A stretch of 64,000 bases of DNA, taken from contig CM106586.1 in NCBI GenBank assembly GCA_048013815.1, positions 7,192,001 to 7,256,000 on the forward strand, given 5' to 3'. Shown piece after piece: positions 1 to 12,410 of the stretch (the first letter of the stretch is position 1; every line of letters begins with the position of its first letter). Made by a program: the position numbers and the translations under genes. This DNA comes from Setoptus koraiensis (taxonomy: Eukaryota > Arthropoda). Below the pieces are notes generated by a model that was given only the letters and a program-made list of their open reading frames with translations, was not told where the DNA came from and searched no databases.

Positions 1-236
1 GGTTATAATTAACTAGTCCATAAACGAGTGGCGAGTTTCAATATGAATGAGCAAAATATCTAAGAAGACGCACACTCATGCAATCATAAATGACCATCTT
101 TGGGTAATTCATATGGCTTCATTCTATTTTGGGGTTACTAATATCAACTGACATGTTCTTTAGCTACATGGTTAGTTGTCGGTACTGTCATATTTCGTGC
201 TGTCATTTAGCTACCCAATGTATAAATCTCCTTGTA

Positions 237-932
237 TTATCGCGTCATTGTTGTTGACGAGGAACTGTCCACGGTAGAGGTGCCGTTATTATTTGCGCAA
301 CAAGATACACTCTGCGAGTGTTTGTATTCTTTACAACCGAAAGCAAGATTGCCTATTATCAAAATTTTGTTAGATAACTGGCAAGTCGAGTACTGATCCA
401 TTGTTCCAGAGAATTTGTGCTTGCATAAATTTTCAAGACAATCTTTACCATTGACGACCACAAGAATTGGAATGCAAAATGAGATTTATTCATCAGTGTG
501 CATCGGAACAAAGAGTTGATGGAGGTTCAACTTACCTTGAAATTCAAGATCGCAAACCAGCTTGTTTTTACCACAAATTCTGTAGCATTGATGCAATTGT
601 TGACAACAACTTAGCATATCTAAACTAGGTAGGTCATTTTCTTGTATATCCAGGCCAAATATAGCACAACTTCCTGTCTTGTTTGGCCTATGATTAGCTT
701 GCTGAGAAGAATTCCACAGGCACACTGCCTCACAGTGTTCATGCAAAGAATTTTGAATGACAACGTCGGCGAGATAACTTGCTTTCTCTAGTAGCCGATC
801 GATGAAATTCGTCATCACCGCGGAGTAATGTCCCAAACTCTCTAAATATATCGGGTGAGCCTGCTGGGAAAAACTCATCAGTAAAACAAAACAAATACTG
901 GCACCGACCAACGATCTCTTCGATGTGTCCAT
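237..932 (-). CDS. PLA2G12: Secreted group XII phospholipase A2-like protein with a changed active site
   Basis: Two exons, 932-536 and 442-237, join across a 93-bp intron with a strong donor (CAAG|GTAAGT) and an AAAG acceptor. They give 603 nt, or 200 aa plus stop. Residues 1-26 look like a signal peptide. The Cys-rich core matches group XII PLA2: a conserved PSL before a CC pair (109-110), then CYRICGKNK, a Cys-Asp before EFQ, and after the junction DCLENLC and FGCKEY. Family members of this type have about 190-200 residues. In active members the pair after CCxQ is His-Asp. Here residues 113-114 read Leu-His, so the catalytic dyad is lost, as in vertebrate PLA2G12B, where the His is also Leu. 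The protein is probably a non-enzymatic secreted lipid-binding or lipoprotein-related factor; that role is inferred. Family membership is well supported, but orthology to the B type is not settled. Confidence 0.85.
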
Positions 933-1911
933 CTTGTAATCAATGATTGAATAATGATGCTTGCAGATTTATTTTAAGAGATGTCCAAATCTTCTACGTT
1001 ACCAAACTGATTGGTGAATCGCTTATATTGCAACATGCATGATTAATTACTATTAAATTTATTGCTACGGCAACCGTGTTTTGGTGGGGATACATTCGAA
1101 TGTATTTCCGATAAAGTACGTCATTCAGATTCCAAGAAACTCGTGTTCTCTAGCACGCGATCCATAACGACCTGCAACAGTATATGCAAATATTTGTATT
1201 GCCAATAGTTATTCGCTAGATATGCCCTATATTTGAATATTTAAGTTCTGTCCCTAAGTTTTTTGAATGAGGATTGTCACGAAATTGCCAGAAGTTACAA
1301 CAATCCATATCCTCCAGACTGACTTTTCGATCACAGTGAGTGTTGCATCGTAAGTTTGCAACTTGAGGCAGCCTATTTCATAAAGATATCTATTAATTTA
1401 TGACCAAAATTCAATACATTCGAGTAGGCATTTTGCCTACCGGCAACATCATACAGATTATTTCAGGAAATTTCGATGCATCGTCTGACCCAGTGAGGCA
1501 CTATCTGCATCTTGCCTGAAGCTAATCTCTCACATTCTCAATCATGATATCCGGATTTTCGATCAATTTAACCAGATTACATATTGTTCACCTGCTAATA
1601 CTCATATGAACCGGAGCGAAAAGAGACAAAAATTAGAAAGTCTTCAGCGGACCATCAATCCCAGGTCACTTCAAGCTGTGGCGGTAAGATGATATTCATG
1701 GTTTGCTTGTTTGGAAAATCACCCATCTTAGATTTAAAAACTAAAATCATGTCAAAAAGTTTCTTGGTCTTTACATGGTTGGAGTTGCCGAGTATATATC
1801 CATGTTTCACAACAACACCCGGGCCGCCACGCTTGTTATAACATTGTGAACATAAGCCCGAAAATAGGCAATAACCAACATCAAACAACAGTAAATAAAA
1901 AATCAAAGACA
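933..1911. other. Intergenic spacer, AT-rich
   Basis: About 1 kb between the PLA2-like start codon (transcribed leftward) and the YIF1-like copy (reading rightward). I see no coding exon, RNA gene or clear repeat. The PLA2-like promoter should lie in its left part. Confidence 0.5.
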
Positions 1912-2496
1912 ATGTCTCGACCACCCACATTCAACGACCGACCAGAGAGCCCTTGGTCCGTTGTACCGTCGATGACAGCGCCCGACAATCAATTTAACCA
2001 ATTCATGTTTGCCAACCCAGTCGTGTCTGCGGCGGGCCAGCAAGTTTTGAGTCACTACTCGGAAAATAGCCAATCAGGCAGTTTGATGGACGAACGGTAT
2101 TTGATGAAAAAACTATGGATTGAACCCAAGTTCAACGTAAACGCTCCTGACCTTTACATACCCTTTATGGCGTTTTTCATATATGTGCTCGTCGCCGGTT
2201 GTATGATATTTTAGGAGGGAAAGCTCAACCCCGAACAACTGTGTTTTTTATCAAGTTTAGGACTTCTGTTTTTCTCAGTAGAAGTCTGCCCACTCATGAT
2301 GATATTACACTTTTGCAGTGTTAGATGTTGGTTTAATGTTTTACATTGCATTGCATTTTCCGGCTACAAATTTGTGCCCATTATTTTACGCTCTATCGTA
2401 ACTGCGAAATTCCTTTTTGTTATGCAAAATTATGATACGAATATTCAAGAAGCCGTTGCACGAATACATGAACAAATCTTCAAAGGAATAATCTGA
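1912..2496 (+). pseudogene. YIF1: Broken, intronless copy of YIF1 (Golgi Yip1-interacting factor)
   Basis: The frame starting at ATG 1912 carries YIF1 landmarks in order: FANPVV, YLMKKL, then NAPDLYIPFMAFFIYVLVAG at the first membrane segment, GKLNPEQL, and FSGYKFVPIIL. Intact YIF1 is a five-pass ER-Golgi membrane protein of about 300 residues that partners YIP1 in vesicle transport. This copy has an in-frame TAG at 2212-2214 with conserved coding on both sides in the same frame. It also lacks about 25 residues between MKKL and NAPDLYIP (the YTHQNW-type segment) and loses the last membrane segments. A shifted frame near 2430 may hold a remnant of the C-terminal part. There are no introns and no room for further exons before the neighbour at 2644. 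A decayed retrocopy is the simplest reading. A shortened paralogue with stop read-through is less likely. Confidence 0.75.
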
Positions 2497-2643
2497 GAAG
2501 AACCTAGATTAAAAATATTCAAACATTCGTGTATTGTGTACGTATAATTGGTGCGAAGAATAATTGAGACAAAACAAAGTTAGAAAAAATCAACAATTCT
2601 ATATATATTGATTATAAATTATAGGATCTGGTTTTGAGTGGAC

Positions 2644-5600
2644 TCAATGGTTGCTTGGAGCAATTGAAACGTCATTCTCATCAGCTATGTCATCATGGAG
2701 GTCTATCGTAGAGTCAACGCCAACAACGTTACCCAACACACTCCCGTTGAATTGCTCCCTGTCAAATTCAGTCACAGTGGAGGCATCAGTGTCAAAATCA
2801 GAAGCTGAGAATTGCGATGAAGAGAATCCTCCATTGTCATGTGGTATAAATTCAATCATATCAATATTATCGTCAAAATTCCTTCTCTTGGTCGATGAAT
2901 CAGATTTGCTCGTGTCGTCCTTGCCTTTCATAGTGTATCTGGATGATTTGTTAACGCTCGCGTTAGAACTTGATACATCGGAAGAGCTATTCTTTAGAGC
3001 AGATTCGTCAAATGATGTCTTCCTTCTTCTCTCCAGCTCGAACTTATTATTTCTTGAATAGCTACTCAAGCATCGATTGTTTTCCGATTTTGAAGTAAAT
3101 GCTTCATCAACCTTGAGTTGAGCGAAGTTTGGCAATATGGCTTTCTTATGCTGTTGAAGCAACCTAGATTTGGCACTCAAGGTCTGCGAAGTTTGGGGGT
3201 TGCCTTTCATCATAGGTCCTGGTGACTTCGTTTTCTGATGGTTATTCTTTGTTCCTTCAAGAGACTTTTCTTCTTGTTTATCACACGGTTTTTTGTTCTT
3301 GTGTTCGACACTCTGTTGGTGTCGAGCGCTTAGGCTTAGCGGCCTCGGATGAACAAGAGAATTTTTTCTAGACACTGCCCTGGCTCTATCTAAAATAACA
3401 TCTCTTTGATCCTTGATCGTTTGACATTTGACTTTAGGTTGAGAGGTCTTCGAATATTTTGTGAATCTGTTATTACTACTAGAGTCCAGTGAAGATCTAC
3501 ATTTGATATTCTCGTACGTTGACACGTCATCGTTGGAATTATCACTGCACTTGACTGAAGGTTTTCCGCTATCAGAATTTGTTTCATCCACTCGAACTGT
3601 AGAGGGAACAGTCTTGGCAGACTCTAGAGCAACGAATCCACTATCATTGCTGTTCATGAAGTTATCTTGGTTCAACGATGGAGATGATGGCAGCGATGAA
3701 GAGTTGTTGACGTTCGAAACCGAGGATGTATCCGAAGAATTGGTAGGGCTCTGATTCGCCTTAGCGCTTAGAACGTCGTCGTTAGCAACTTTCGAATTGG
3801 CATCATTGATGTTTTCATAAACTTGTGACTCACAACTGCCGGGTACATTATCGGTGCAGCCAGTCCTATCAACTTCAATTACATTGCATGTCGGCTTAAA
3901 ATTTTCCAGATGTGATTTGTTAGAATACGAGCCCCCACTTTTATCATCATGAAGATTTCTCGAATCTTTCAATTGAATTGATTTACATTCCAAAATCATG
4001 TTTTCAATCATATTGATCAGAGCTAATTGATTCTCACATTGCTTTTCACATCCCAATGACTTCAAACTAACATTAACGTTGTAATTATCGAGAGAACCTT
4101 TGGTTAAATCACTATCGTGAATAGTCTCCGCTAGTTTGCTTAGAGTTTTTCTATAATTTTCCGTCAACTCAGAGTGATTGTTTTTTAACTGCTCAAGCAA
4201 CTTTGTCAAGTGGGAGTCGATACTTGAGATTGGTAAATTTTCGGCATTGCCGGAATCTTTGCCCACTTCATCTTTGAGATATAAATTCTTGTAAGATTTA
4301 GATGCTAATGATACCGTGTTATCCATTGTATCACTATTCGAAGCAGTATCTAAGTTTTAGGGTGGAGGTAAGAGGAAAAAGAGAAAGTGTTAATTTTGTG
4401 GATCGCTGAGGATTCAATGGTGATTCGTGTTTATAGGACTATTTGAAGTTACCGAGTTCATGCAATATAAGTCAACAATTTGATTTCTCTACTCTTAGGA
4501 TTAGATTGGTTGATTAATATTAAGTCATGCAAATTTAATCTTATGGTGTTAGAAGGATGTTTTCATAGTACTGTATCATGCAATCAATAGCCTTGCTGAG
4601 TGGTTTTTCTTTACCTAAGCTCAAGTCAATCATCGATTCGAGGCTGTTTCGAGAAGATGATGAAGAATGTTCGTATTTTTTAGATTTATTTCCAGTGAAA
4701 CTTTCATCAGTTCTGGCTCTGCTAATATTCTCGTAAACGGGGTGGTCCTGGTATTCTTGCAGATTACAGCTAATAGTTTTAGAGGATATCCAAGGTAATT
4801 TTAAATCTGATGTCACATCATCTTGCAATCCTACATTCTCTAACGATTTGGAGCGATTTATGATATCGTCGTTGATTGCTTGTTTAAGTTTGTCTACTCT
4901 GTTACCGGTTACAGATTCTGAATCTTCCTTTGACCCATCCAGAAAAGGATTGTTGAAGTTTTTCTCTTTCAACTTTTCTTCTAATATGGATATACTTTTC
5001 CCTTCTATCAATTTATCAATATTCCGAGTTATATTGGAAGTCAATTTAGGGTTTGTACTCAAAGTAGGTCTAGTCTCCAGACGATGAGGAGAATTTACAC
5101 AATTTTCTCCTCGTTTGTATTCTAGAGGTTGTATACCATTATCACTCTTGATAGTTAATGTAGACGCCAATGAGGCACTCCTTACATTATTATGATTAAG
5201 CTCACCACAGTCTTTACTCTGCAACACATCATTCGGGTCATTTGCAGCAGATTCCGAGGTTTTGATTTGAAGCTCTGATTTCACTTTATCGGCCAATTCT
5301 GAAGAATGAGGCACCATTGCAGATTTGGGCATCAACCGTGTACTGTTGTTGATTTTATTTTGACCAAGAGAGCGAGATAAGAGTTGGGGCGGTGGAGAGA
5401 GGCTCTTTTTCTGCTGTATCTCTAGCAAAGCACGTTGTTGATCTTCTGACTTAAGATCAGAGTAATAGTATGGGGCCGATGGCCTTTCTCCATCACAGGT
5501 GTCTGTTTTTTCTGATGATTCAGGATATGCTGGGACATCAGAAGTTTTATCACTGTAGAATTTAGGGTAAGCAGGATTTTGTTTAAGAGTATTTTCGCTT

Positions 5601-8600
5601 TTTTCTGATGGCAATTTATTAATGATTCCAAGTGCGTGATGGGATTGTGACGATTTAATATCAGTGTTGCAGCCGACCGATTGGCGCCTAAGGGCAACTT
5701 TACTCTTGTCGTCGGAAATCTCGACGGAATTGGATTTACCAGCTGAGTTAACAATACTATTGGAAGATGTTTGAGAGGAAGCGTCTTGTTGTCTACCACG
5801 ACAACCATTGGAAGTATTCGAACTACAGTCTCGCAGCGGAGTTGGGGCACGCTGGAAATTTATTGCCTTGGGATCATTCCTAAGCAAAGAATGAGAGCTA
5901 TAACTGGACTCTACCAGAGGTCTGGTCTTGTCGCTACGAATACTCCGTCTAATTTGTATTTCAGCACCATCAGCGATGGGTAAACCAACTTCATTCGACC
6001 AGTTGTTGTCATTGTAAGGAGCCAATATAGTTTTGGTAGTTGATAGTATTCTCGGTGTTGTGAGGTCGACTATGGACTGAGAGTCGCTACCGATATGCAA
6101 AGCTGCATTATGCAAGTGAACACCATCCCTAACTAAACCGTTTATTGGTTCATGGTACCTCATCGGATTTCTGATTTGCTGTTGAGTGTTTGCAAAGTTA
6201 TTTGAATTTTGATTGATAATAGTTCTAGAGGGATCGTATTGATTACCATGATTGATAAAATCATATTGTCGGTGCTGCCTGTTACCCATGTTATTATTAT
6301 TCGGATCACAAGAATATATGTTTTCATTTGAACTCGGATTATAATTATTTTCTATCTTGATATCTCTCGTAGCGAAAATCCTGTCCTGACTACCGTAAAT
6401 GATATCGCTATTGTTCTGATAATTAATCAAATGTTGCTTGATAAAATCAGCATTCTCATTAAGCGTTCTGTTACCTATCCCCTGAATGCGTTGAATATCA
6501 GGACCGAAACCCCGACGCTGCAAAAAATCCAAATCAGTAGATGTCATACATCGATGTCTATGCCCATCACTGAAGAGCATTACTGGAGCATGGATGTTAT
6601 CTCTTAAACCATTAGATAAAGTCACTCGTTTTTTATCTTGTATGCGTGCAACTTCTGACAATAAGGTATCATATGAAAAAATAGATTCAAAGATAAAGAG
6701 ATGATTAGATTAGCAATCAACTATCAAATCTATGCATGGATAAGAGTCTATATCGATCAGTATTTAACAGTATATAAAGTATCCTAACGTACTTCCATGA
6801 GTACTCGTCAACTCAATACCAACCTTCATCTTCGGAACTAAACATATCTCTACGATTGCCGTCATTAGAGTTTGTATGCATCGAAATGTTTTGCATAACT
6901 GGAGGATTTTTTAATGATTGTCCATGAATGTCCAATTGCGAAGTTGTAAAATGTGATGGCAATATACTAGATTTTATATCTTGGACCGGCCTCATGTTTT
7001 GATCTGATAGATGTGTGACAGATTTACTTCTCAGGAGAGTATTGTTAATCGATTGGACTTCGCTGAGGTTAGCTGTTTTGTGATGATGCAAGAGATTTCG
7101 AGGTTGTAGGTAAGTTTGAGTGTTTGGTGTAACTATTTTCGATTGGTGTGCATTTGTCATCATTTGATGATCTAGAATTTGAGAATTAACAAAGTTGTTG
7201 AATCTGAACTCGCCCTGTACATTAGGTGAGGCAGTGAGATGACTGTTGATGGTTGTATTAATTAATCCGGCTGAAAGGTTGTATTCGCTTTTGGATGGAA
7301 CCATGTTAAGATTTGGAACCGGGTACAAAGGTCTGTTCATATCGGATTGAATATATTGTGGTTGATTGGCTAGTACATGAGGGTTCTGTTTTGCTAGCTG
7401 GTAACGATCGATGTTATCAGGGTTTGAGAGGTTAGGTTGCAACATGATGGCTTGTGGCTGGACTGACTGCAGCTGCTGTCTCTTAATTGAGGCAAATCGA
7501 GCCACATCTCTCGCCTCAAGACTAGATTTGGATTTAGGAAGTGAAAATATAGATGGTGGGACCCCACTTGAGACTATAGATGCTCTGTTCGTAGATATTA
7601 CATTCTTTTCAAATTTAGAATTCATTGACGCTTGATTTATATCATTATTCCTATTGTACACATTTTCTTTAGGCATTAGAGGTGCTCTTGCATTTGGACT
7701 ACCTAATATATTTGTTCCGGGCTTACGGTCAGTGATAAAATGACCGTCTTTACTTTGGAAGAACCTTGCTGCTGCAGCAGCCTGAGAGGCCAGTGAGGAA
7801 CTTTGTTGTAGTACTTTTCTTTGGTTCGATGATCTATCATTTAAGGATAAAGGTGAAGAAGTGGAGCAACCCTCTGAACTATTGTAATCATATCGAATCA
7901 TATTGCTAGGCAAAATTTGCATGCTTGGATGAATATTTGATTGGCTGAGAGTTCGCATTTTTTCTAAAGAATGTGGGATGGGAATCATATTCGTGGACAT
8001 TTGGTTGACAATCGACGGGTCCATATTCTGTTGATTAATGCTTTGCTGGAAGGGTAAACCAGAAACATTATTCGGCAGATATACAGGGATACAACCGTAA
8101 GTTGACTCTGGTGCAATGACTGTATTATTTTGAGCCACCCAATCATTACTGTTACCAATATCAGTTGGATAATATTGATAACGTCTCGGTTTTGGAGGTG
8201 CATTCACGTATATTTGATTGGCGTCGGATCCAATAGAATCCGTCAAATCGCTTCTTGAGTTAGAGTTGTTAGCAGATAGATGCATATTGAGGGGGTTCGA
8301 GAGTTTGAACTCAGGTTGGTCTACAGAATCTTTGCGATTTTCTTGAGTTATGGTAGGAAAGTTGTTTTGATAAGAGTCTGAGCTTCTAGCCGAATGTTGA
8401 TGTTGCTGCTGATTGACATTTGCATGATGTATCATGGCGGTGTTCCCATAACACTGTGATGGTGCATATTGAGATTGATTCAAATAAGGTTTGTGAGTAT
8501 TATTTGTATCATTATTATTTTGATGACTCCTACAATCTAAATTGATGTTAGTCGAGTCTAACTTTGATTCAATCAACTGAATGGTATTGGGTTGTTGTTG

Positions 8601-9740
8601 TTTTTGCTCTACCATAGTTGTTTGCGATTTTGTGGTATCAGATGGACGATATAAGTGTGCGTTATGGTTTGTATCAATCGGATACTTGTCACCCGATCTT
8701 AAAGTCATTTGATCATATCTCGGTTGAATGGGCAATGATCTATCAACGGTGGAACTACTATGGCTATTACTATGGTTATTTATCATATTCACCATGATAA
8801 CATTATGGTTAGTATTATTATTTTTAGCTAGATTGGCACTCGATTGTAGTGTTGTAGTAGCTGCATTGTTTGCATTTCGTGATACACGCCTGGATTGGTA
8901 CGTGGCGAAAGCTGATTCCTCTTCATCAAATTCATCTAGTTTGTTTTTCACACTTTTTGTTTGCGTTTGCTGTTGCTGCTGATCACTTGTTGTTGAATTA
9001 TTAGATGTAGCTACAGCAGAGGAATTTGTTATTTTGGCATTGCCTTTGTTAGCACTATTTTGTTGAGGTAAGTTAGTTGTTGGCGCCGTTGCAGAGGTAG
9101 AGGCACCGATGTTAGTTGGATACGATGCCAATGATATGTCAAAATGGTTGTTAATAGATCTAAGATTTCTCACCATTTCAATAGCATGAGGTGGTATAGT
9201 GTGCTCTTTTCTGAGAGTGTTAGTCAAAAATGTTGGTGGCCTATTGGATGATGATTGTTGTTCGATAATGGTGTTAATGGTAGTTGTGCTAGTTTTAGGT
9301 GGCGCTGAAGAAGACGCCGAAGAAGAGTATAAGTTACTTGTTGCTGTTGTTGAATTATTATCTAGAACTGGTTTTACTCGGTTATTATTGTCCTTTTTCA
9401 CTGTCGCTAAGAAGCTGGTCTTATTTGATTGATTTTTTTCATTGCTGCTTTCTCCATTATTGCCACTATTGCTTGTTGTAATGTTATTAGGACCATTGTT
9501 ACTTGTGTTATTGTTTGCGTTGTTGTTGTTGCTGGTATTGTTGTTGAAGGTGGGTGGAATGTTTCGACTAGAAGAGTTTTTGATTTGGGTTGTCTTTCGC
9601 GTTGTTCGAGCATTTGCCTCTGTATTGGCCTTTGTCTGGCGTCTGCTTCTAATATCCTGAGATATATTACAAACGGACCTCTCGAAGCTGTTGATGATCC
9701 TATTTATTTTGCTAGTGGTAGACTGATTTTTGCTTGTCAT
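2644..9740 (-). CDS. Large low-complexity protein with YENI motifs, family not recognised
   Basis: Three long open exons fit one gene. Exon 9740-6824 ends at GATGAAG|GTTGGT. Exon 6654-4615 begins after TTGTCAG and ends at TTAG|GTAAAG. Exon 4349-2644 begins after a pyrimidine-rich tract and TTAG. Both junctions are phase 1 and the total is 6,663 nt, giving 2,220 aa plus stop. The start ATG at 9740 has a good context (CAACCATGA). Exon 1 is rich in Asn, Gln, Ser and Thr. The best-conserved-looking part is early in exon 2, with RVTLSNGLRDN and LDFLQRRGFGP. Exon 3 opens with a Leu/Lys-rich helical stretch (LTKLLEQLKNNHSELTENY) that could form a coiled coil. YENI occurs at about 4722-4740, 3809-3823 and 3505-3519, a pYxN pattern like GRB2 SH2 sites. 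If the second intron is retained, the protein ends soon after another YENI (4545-4560). No signal peptide or membrane segment is seen, so a cytoplasmic scaffold is inferred. The last exon could instead be a separate gene starting at 4326. Confidence 0.6.
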
Positions 9741-11404
9741 GGTTGCTCTTGTGTTGCGTGTTGGTGTGTCAGTGAGACAGACACACTAACCTGTTACTAA
9801 TTAATTAATGATGAAAATGTTTGTAATGGGTTGTATGCTGTTGTTGTTGTTGGCAATTATTTTTTGGCAAATAGCAGCAGAGAATTGTTCTTTCTGTCTT
9901 TGTTGAAAACAAGCTGATAGCACTGAGTCTTCCTATGGTGAGTGGTTGTTGGCCTGATGTCGTTGATCGGCGATGCCACAGTCAGGTGTGATGTGATTTG
10001 TTGTGGGGCGAAATTCATTTTGTGTTAAGTAGCCGTTTCGCGCAATATTGTCCGTTTACATTGTTTGTTGTGCTAACGATTATACGATTTGTTTGTTTGC
10101 TATACTAACAAAAGTGAATGTGGTCTCGACAATAGGAGATACATGATAATACGAGCATCGTTGGGCCGGCCGCGGTTGCATGGTGTGTTCACTGAGGTGC
10201 CGCAAGTGTGGTTACTGTTGTATTTTGATTTTGGGCGACAACGGGCTGGCAGTCGGTGAATACGCGGATATGTGATAATATGTGGATACGTGATAATATG
10301 TGGTGCTTGATGTATCAACGGGGCCTAATAATCGTGGGCCGAATTGAGCCGAACGGACAAAATTGCATCTCGCATGGCCGAAATCAACTGGCTATAATTG
10401 GTGATGCGTCGAATGCAAAATTCGAACGCTGAATTCTAGTGCTAAATTGGGATACAAAATGGTGGCAACAATAATGGTGACGAATGTATAACTGATATAT
10501 AATTGATAATAACAACAACAAATCGAATGTGTCCAACCGAAGATTGCGCTCAACGTTCGATCGGGCTAGCGTGGCTGACGCCCAGTCTTGTTGTTTTTTC
10601 GTTCTACACACACACTCTTGTTGCTCTTGTTCGCTCGTTCGTGTGAGTTCTCTCTGCCGATTTGACTCTGGCAACTCTTGCGAGTGTTAGCAGGTTCACT
10701 CTGTGGCAAATTCTCTCTCTCTCTCGCTCGTTCGCTCTCAAACGCTCCACTACTAGTAATGCAATGCGCTGCGCTCACTGCGTGTGTTTACGTTTTGAAA
10801 TGTGTGTGTGAGTGTGTGTGTGTGTGTGTGCAGCCAGTGCGCCGCAACTTGCGCTGGCTACACAACTCAGTGCACGGCTGCGAGGGAGCGAGCGAACTGT
10901 TGCGCTGCTCGGCCCGACCAGTGTCCAGTGTGCCCCTTTAACACTGGCACTCGCGCACTTGAGACGCGCTCCGCACACAAGCGTCTGACCACAGGGCGAA
11001 CGATCGATGATGCGATTTGATGCGATTCATTGCGTGACGCACACTCATCTACTGCGTACGGCCAATACGCAGTGCGCCGGCCGCAGCAATAAAAAATAAA
11101 AAAACGAACCAACCAACCAACAAGCCAAATAAACGCGCACGACTGCGACGCACAGACTGACGGGCGCACAAACGCTGCCAGCAGCGCTACACTGGCAGCC
11201 TTACACTGGCGGCTAGTAGCCCGACGGTGCCGACATTCGGGCACACGCACACTGTGCGCACCTGATTCACCTGGGCCAGCTCTGTTGCGAGCCAGCGGTG
11301 GCTGTTCCGCCGGCCAAGCCGCCCTTTCCCCCAGCGCGTCCGACCGGCGCTCGCAATTGCGCCGGGGGAAGTGGTGCGCAGCCCAATGGGCGGAACTAGT
11401 CGAA

Positions 11405-11474
11405 CAGTCCCAGCCGAACAGTCCCAGCCGAACAGTCCCAGCCGAACTGTTCGAGCCGAACTGTTCCTGTCGAA
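11405..11474. repeat. Minisatellite, 14-bp unit
   Basis: About five copies of CAGTCCCAGCCGAA. The first three are near identical and the last two have diverged (CTGTTCGAGCCGAA type). Confidence 0.85.
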
Positions 11475-12330
11475 CGGCGGGTGTGCGCTGAGAACTTACA
11501 AAGAACTCTGAGCCAGGGAAAAAAGTTTTTGCAAATTTGTTTGCAAGAAAAGATGAGTCATTGTTGGCGCTGCCATCGGGCACAAAGGCAACGACAAGAG
11601 AGCAGGCTACACAAATTGCCACAATGAATCAAAAGATGATACGCACAGAAACAGATAGATTCAGATAAATTTAGATAGATGCAAAGATAGAGGAGAGTAA
11701 TTGCGATATTGGGTATCTCGCTTTCGCCGAGCGACAAGTGTGTGCGTTTATTCCATCTTAACGTGTGTTTATTCTCTCTTAGTGTGTGTGTGTGTTCCTG
11801 TTGTTGCGATTCCTTGGGCAGCTCGAAGGCTCAACAAGTAGCGACGTTAAATGAATGTATACACATTTCTGGCCGTGCTCTCTTTATGTGTAAGTGAGTT
11901 TCCTCTTTATATCCGTTTATGCGCGGCTTGCGAAAGAACAAAGCGGCCAATGTGCAATTGCAACTTGTAAATGCCTTGCTCGCGAGTGTGTGCACAATCG
12001 AAATGGTCTCTCAACAATCGCAACACCGGCAATACCGGCCAATAGGAAGCGTGCGTGTGATCACCTGTAAAGGCAGACCATTTGCATATTGATTCGCGCA
12101 CAGCAGCAGCAGCGTTCGTGTCTCCGCTGATAACATCTCCCCCGTCCGTCTAATCTCATTTCAATCCATTCGCCACCATACCACTACTGCACACACTGAT
12201 AGCGCAATAATACCCCCAAACACACGCCGATGGCAATGAGCGAGTCGTGATCTCTAACCCATTCGCTCATGATGGGAGCTCGTGATTTTGCGGCTACCGT
12301 TGCGGCCGGACAGCGAGTGTGTTGCGCAAC

Positions 12331-12410
12331 AGCGACCGGCAACAAGCGACCGGCAACAAGCGACCGGCAACAAGCAACCGGCAATAGGCAACCGGCAATA
12401 GGCAACGGGC
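12331..12410. repeat. Minisatellite, 14-bp unit
   Basis: Tandem CAACAAGCGACCGG copies that grade into CAACCGGCAATAGG-like variants. Confidence 0.8.

Noticed and set aside
2198-2214. A 17-nt intron that would remove the stop in the YIF1-like copy
   Set aside because: Far shorter than the other introns seen here (93 nt and up), and the alignment with YIF1 needs those residues.
10867-11622. Minus-strand open frame of 251 codons upstream of the large low-complexity gene
   Set aside because: Arg/Ala/Cys-rich translation with opposing frames open at the same place, spanning a 14-bp minisatellite. No family resemblance, and the GC-rich composition explains it.
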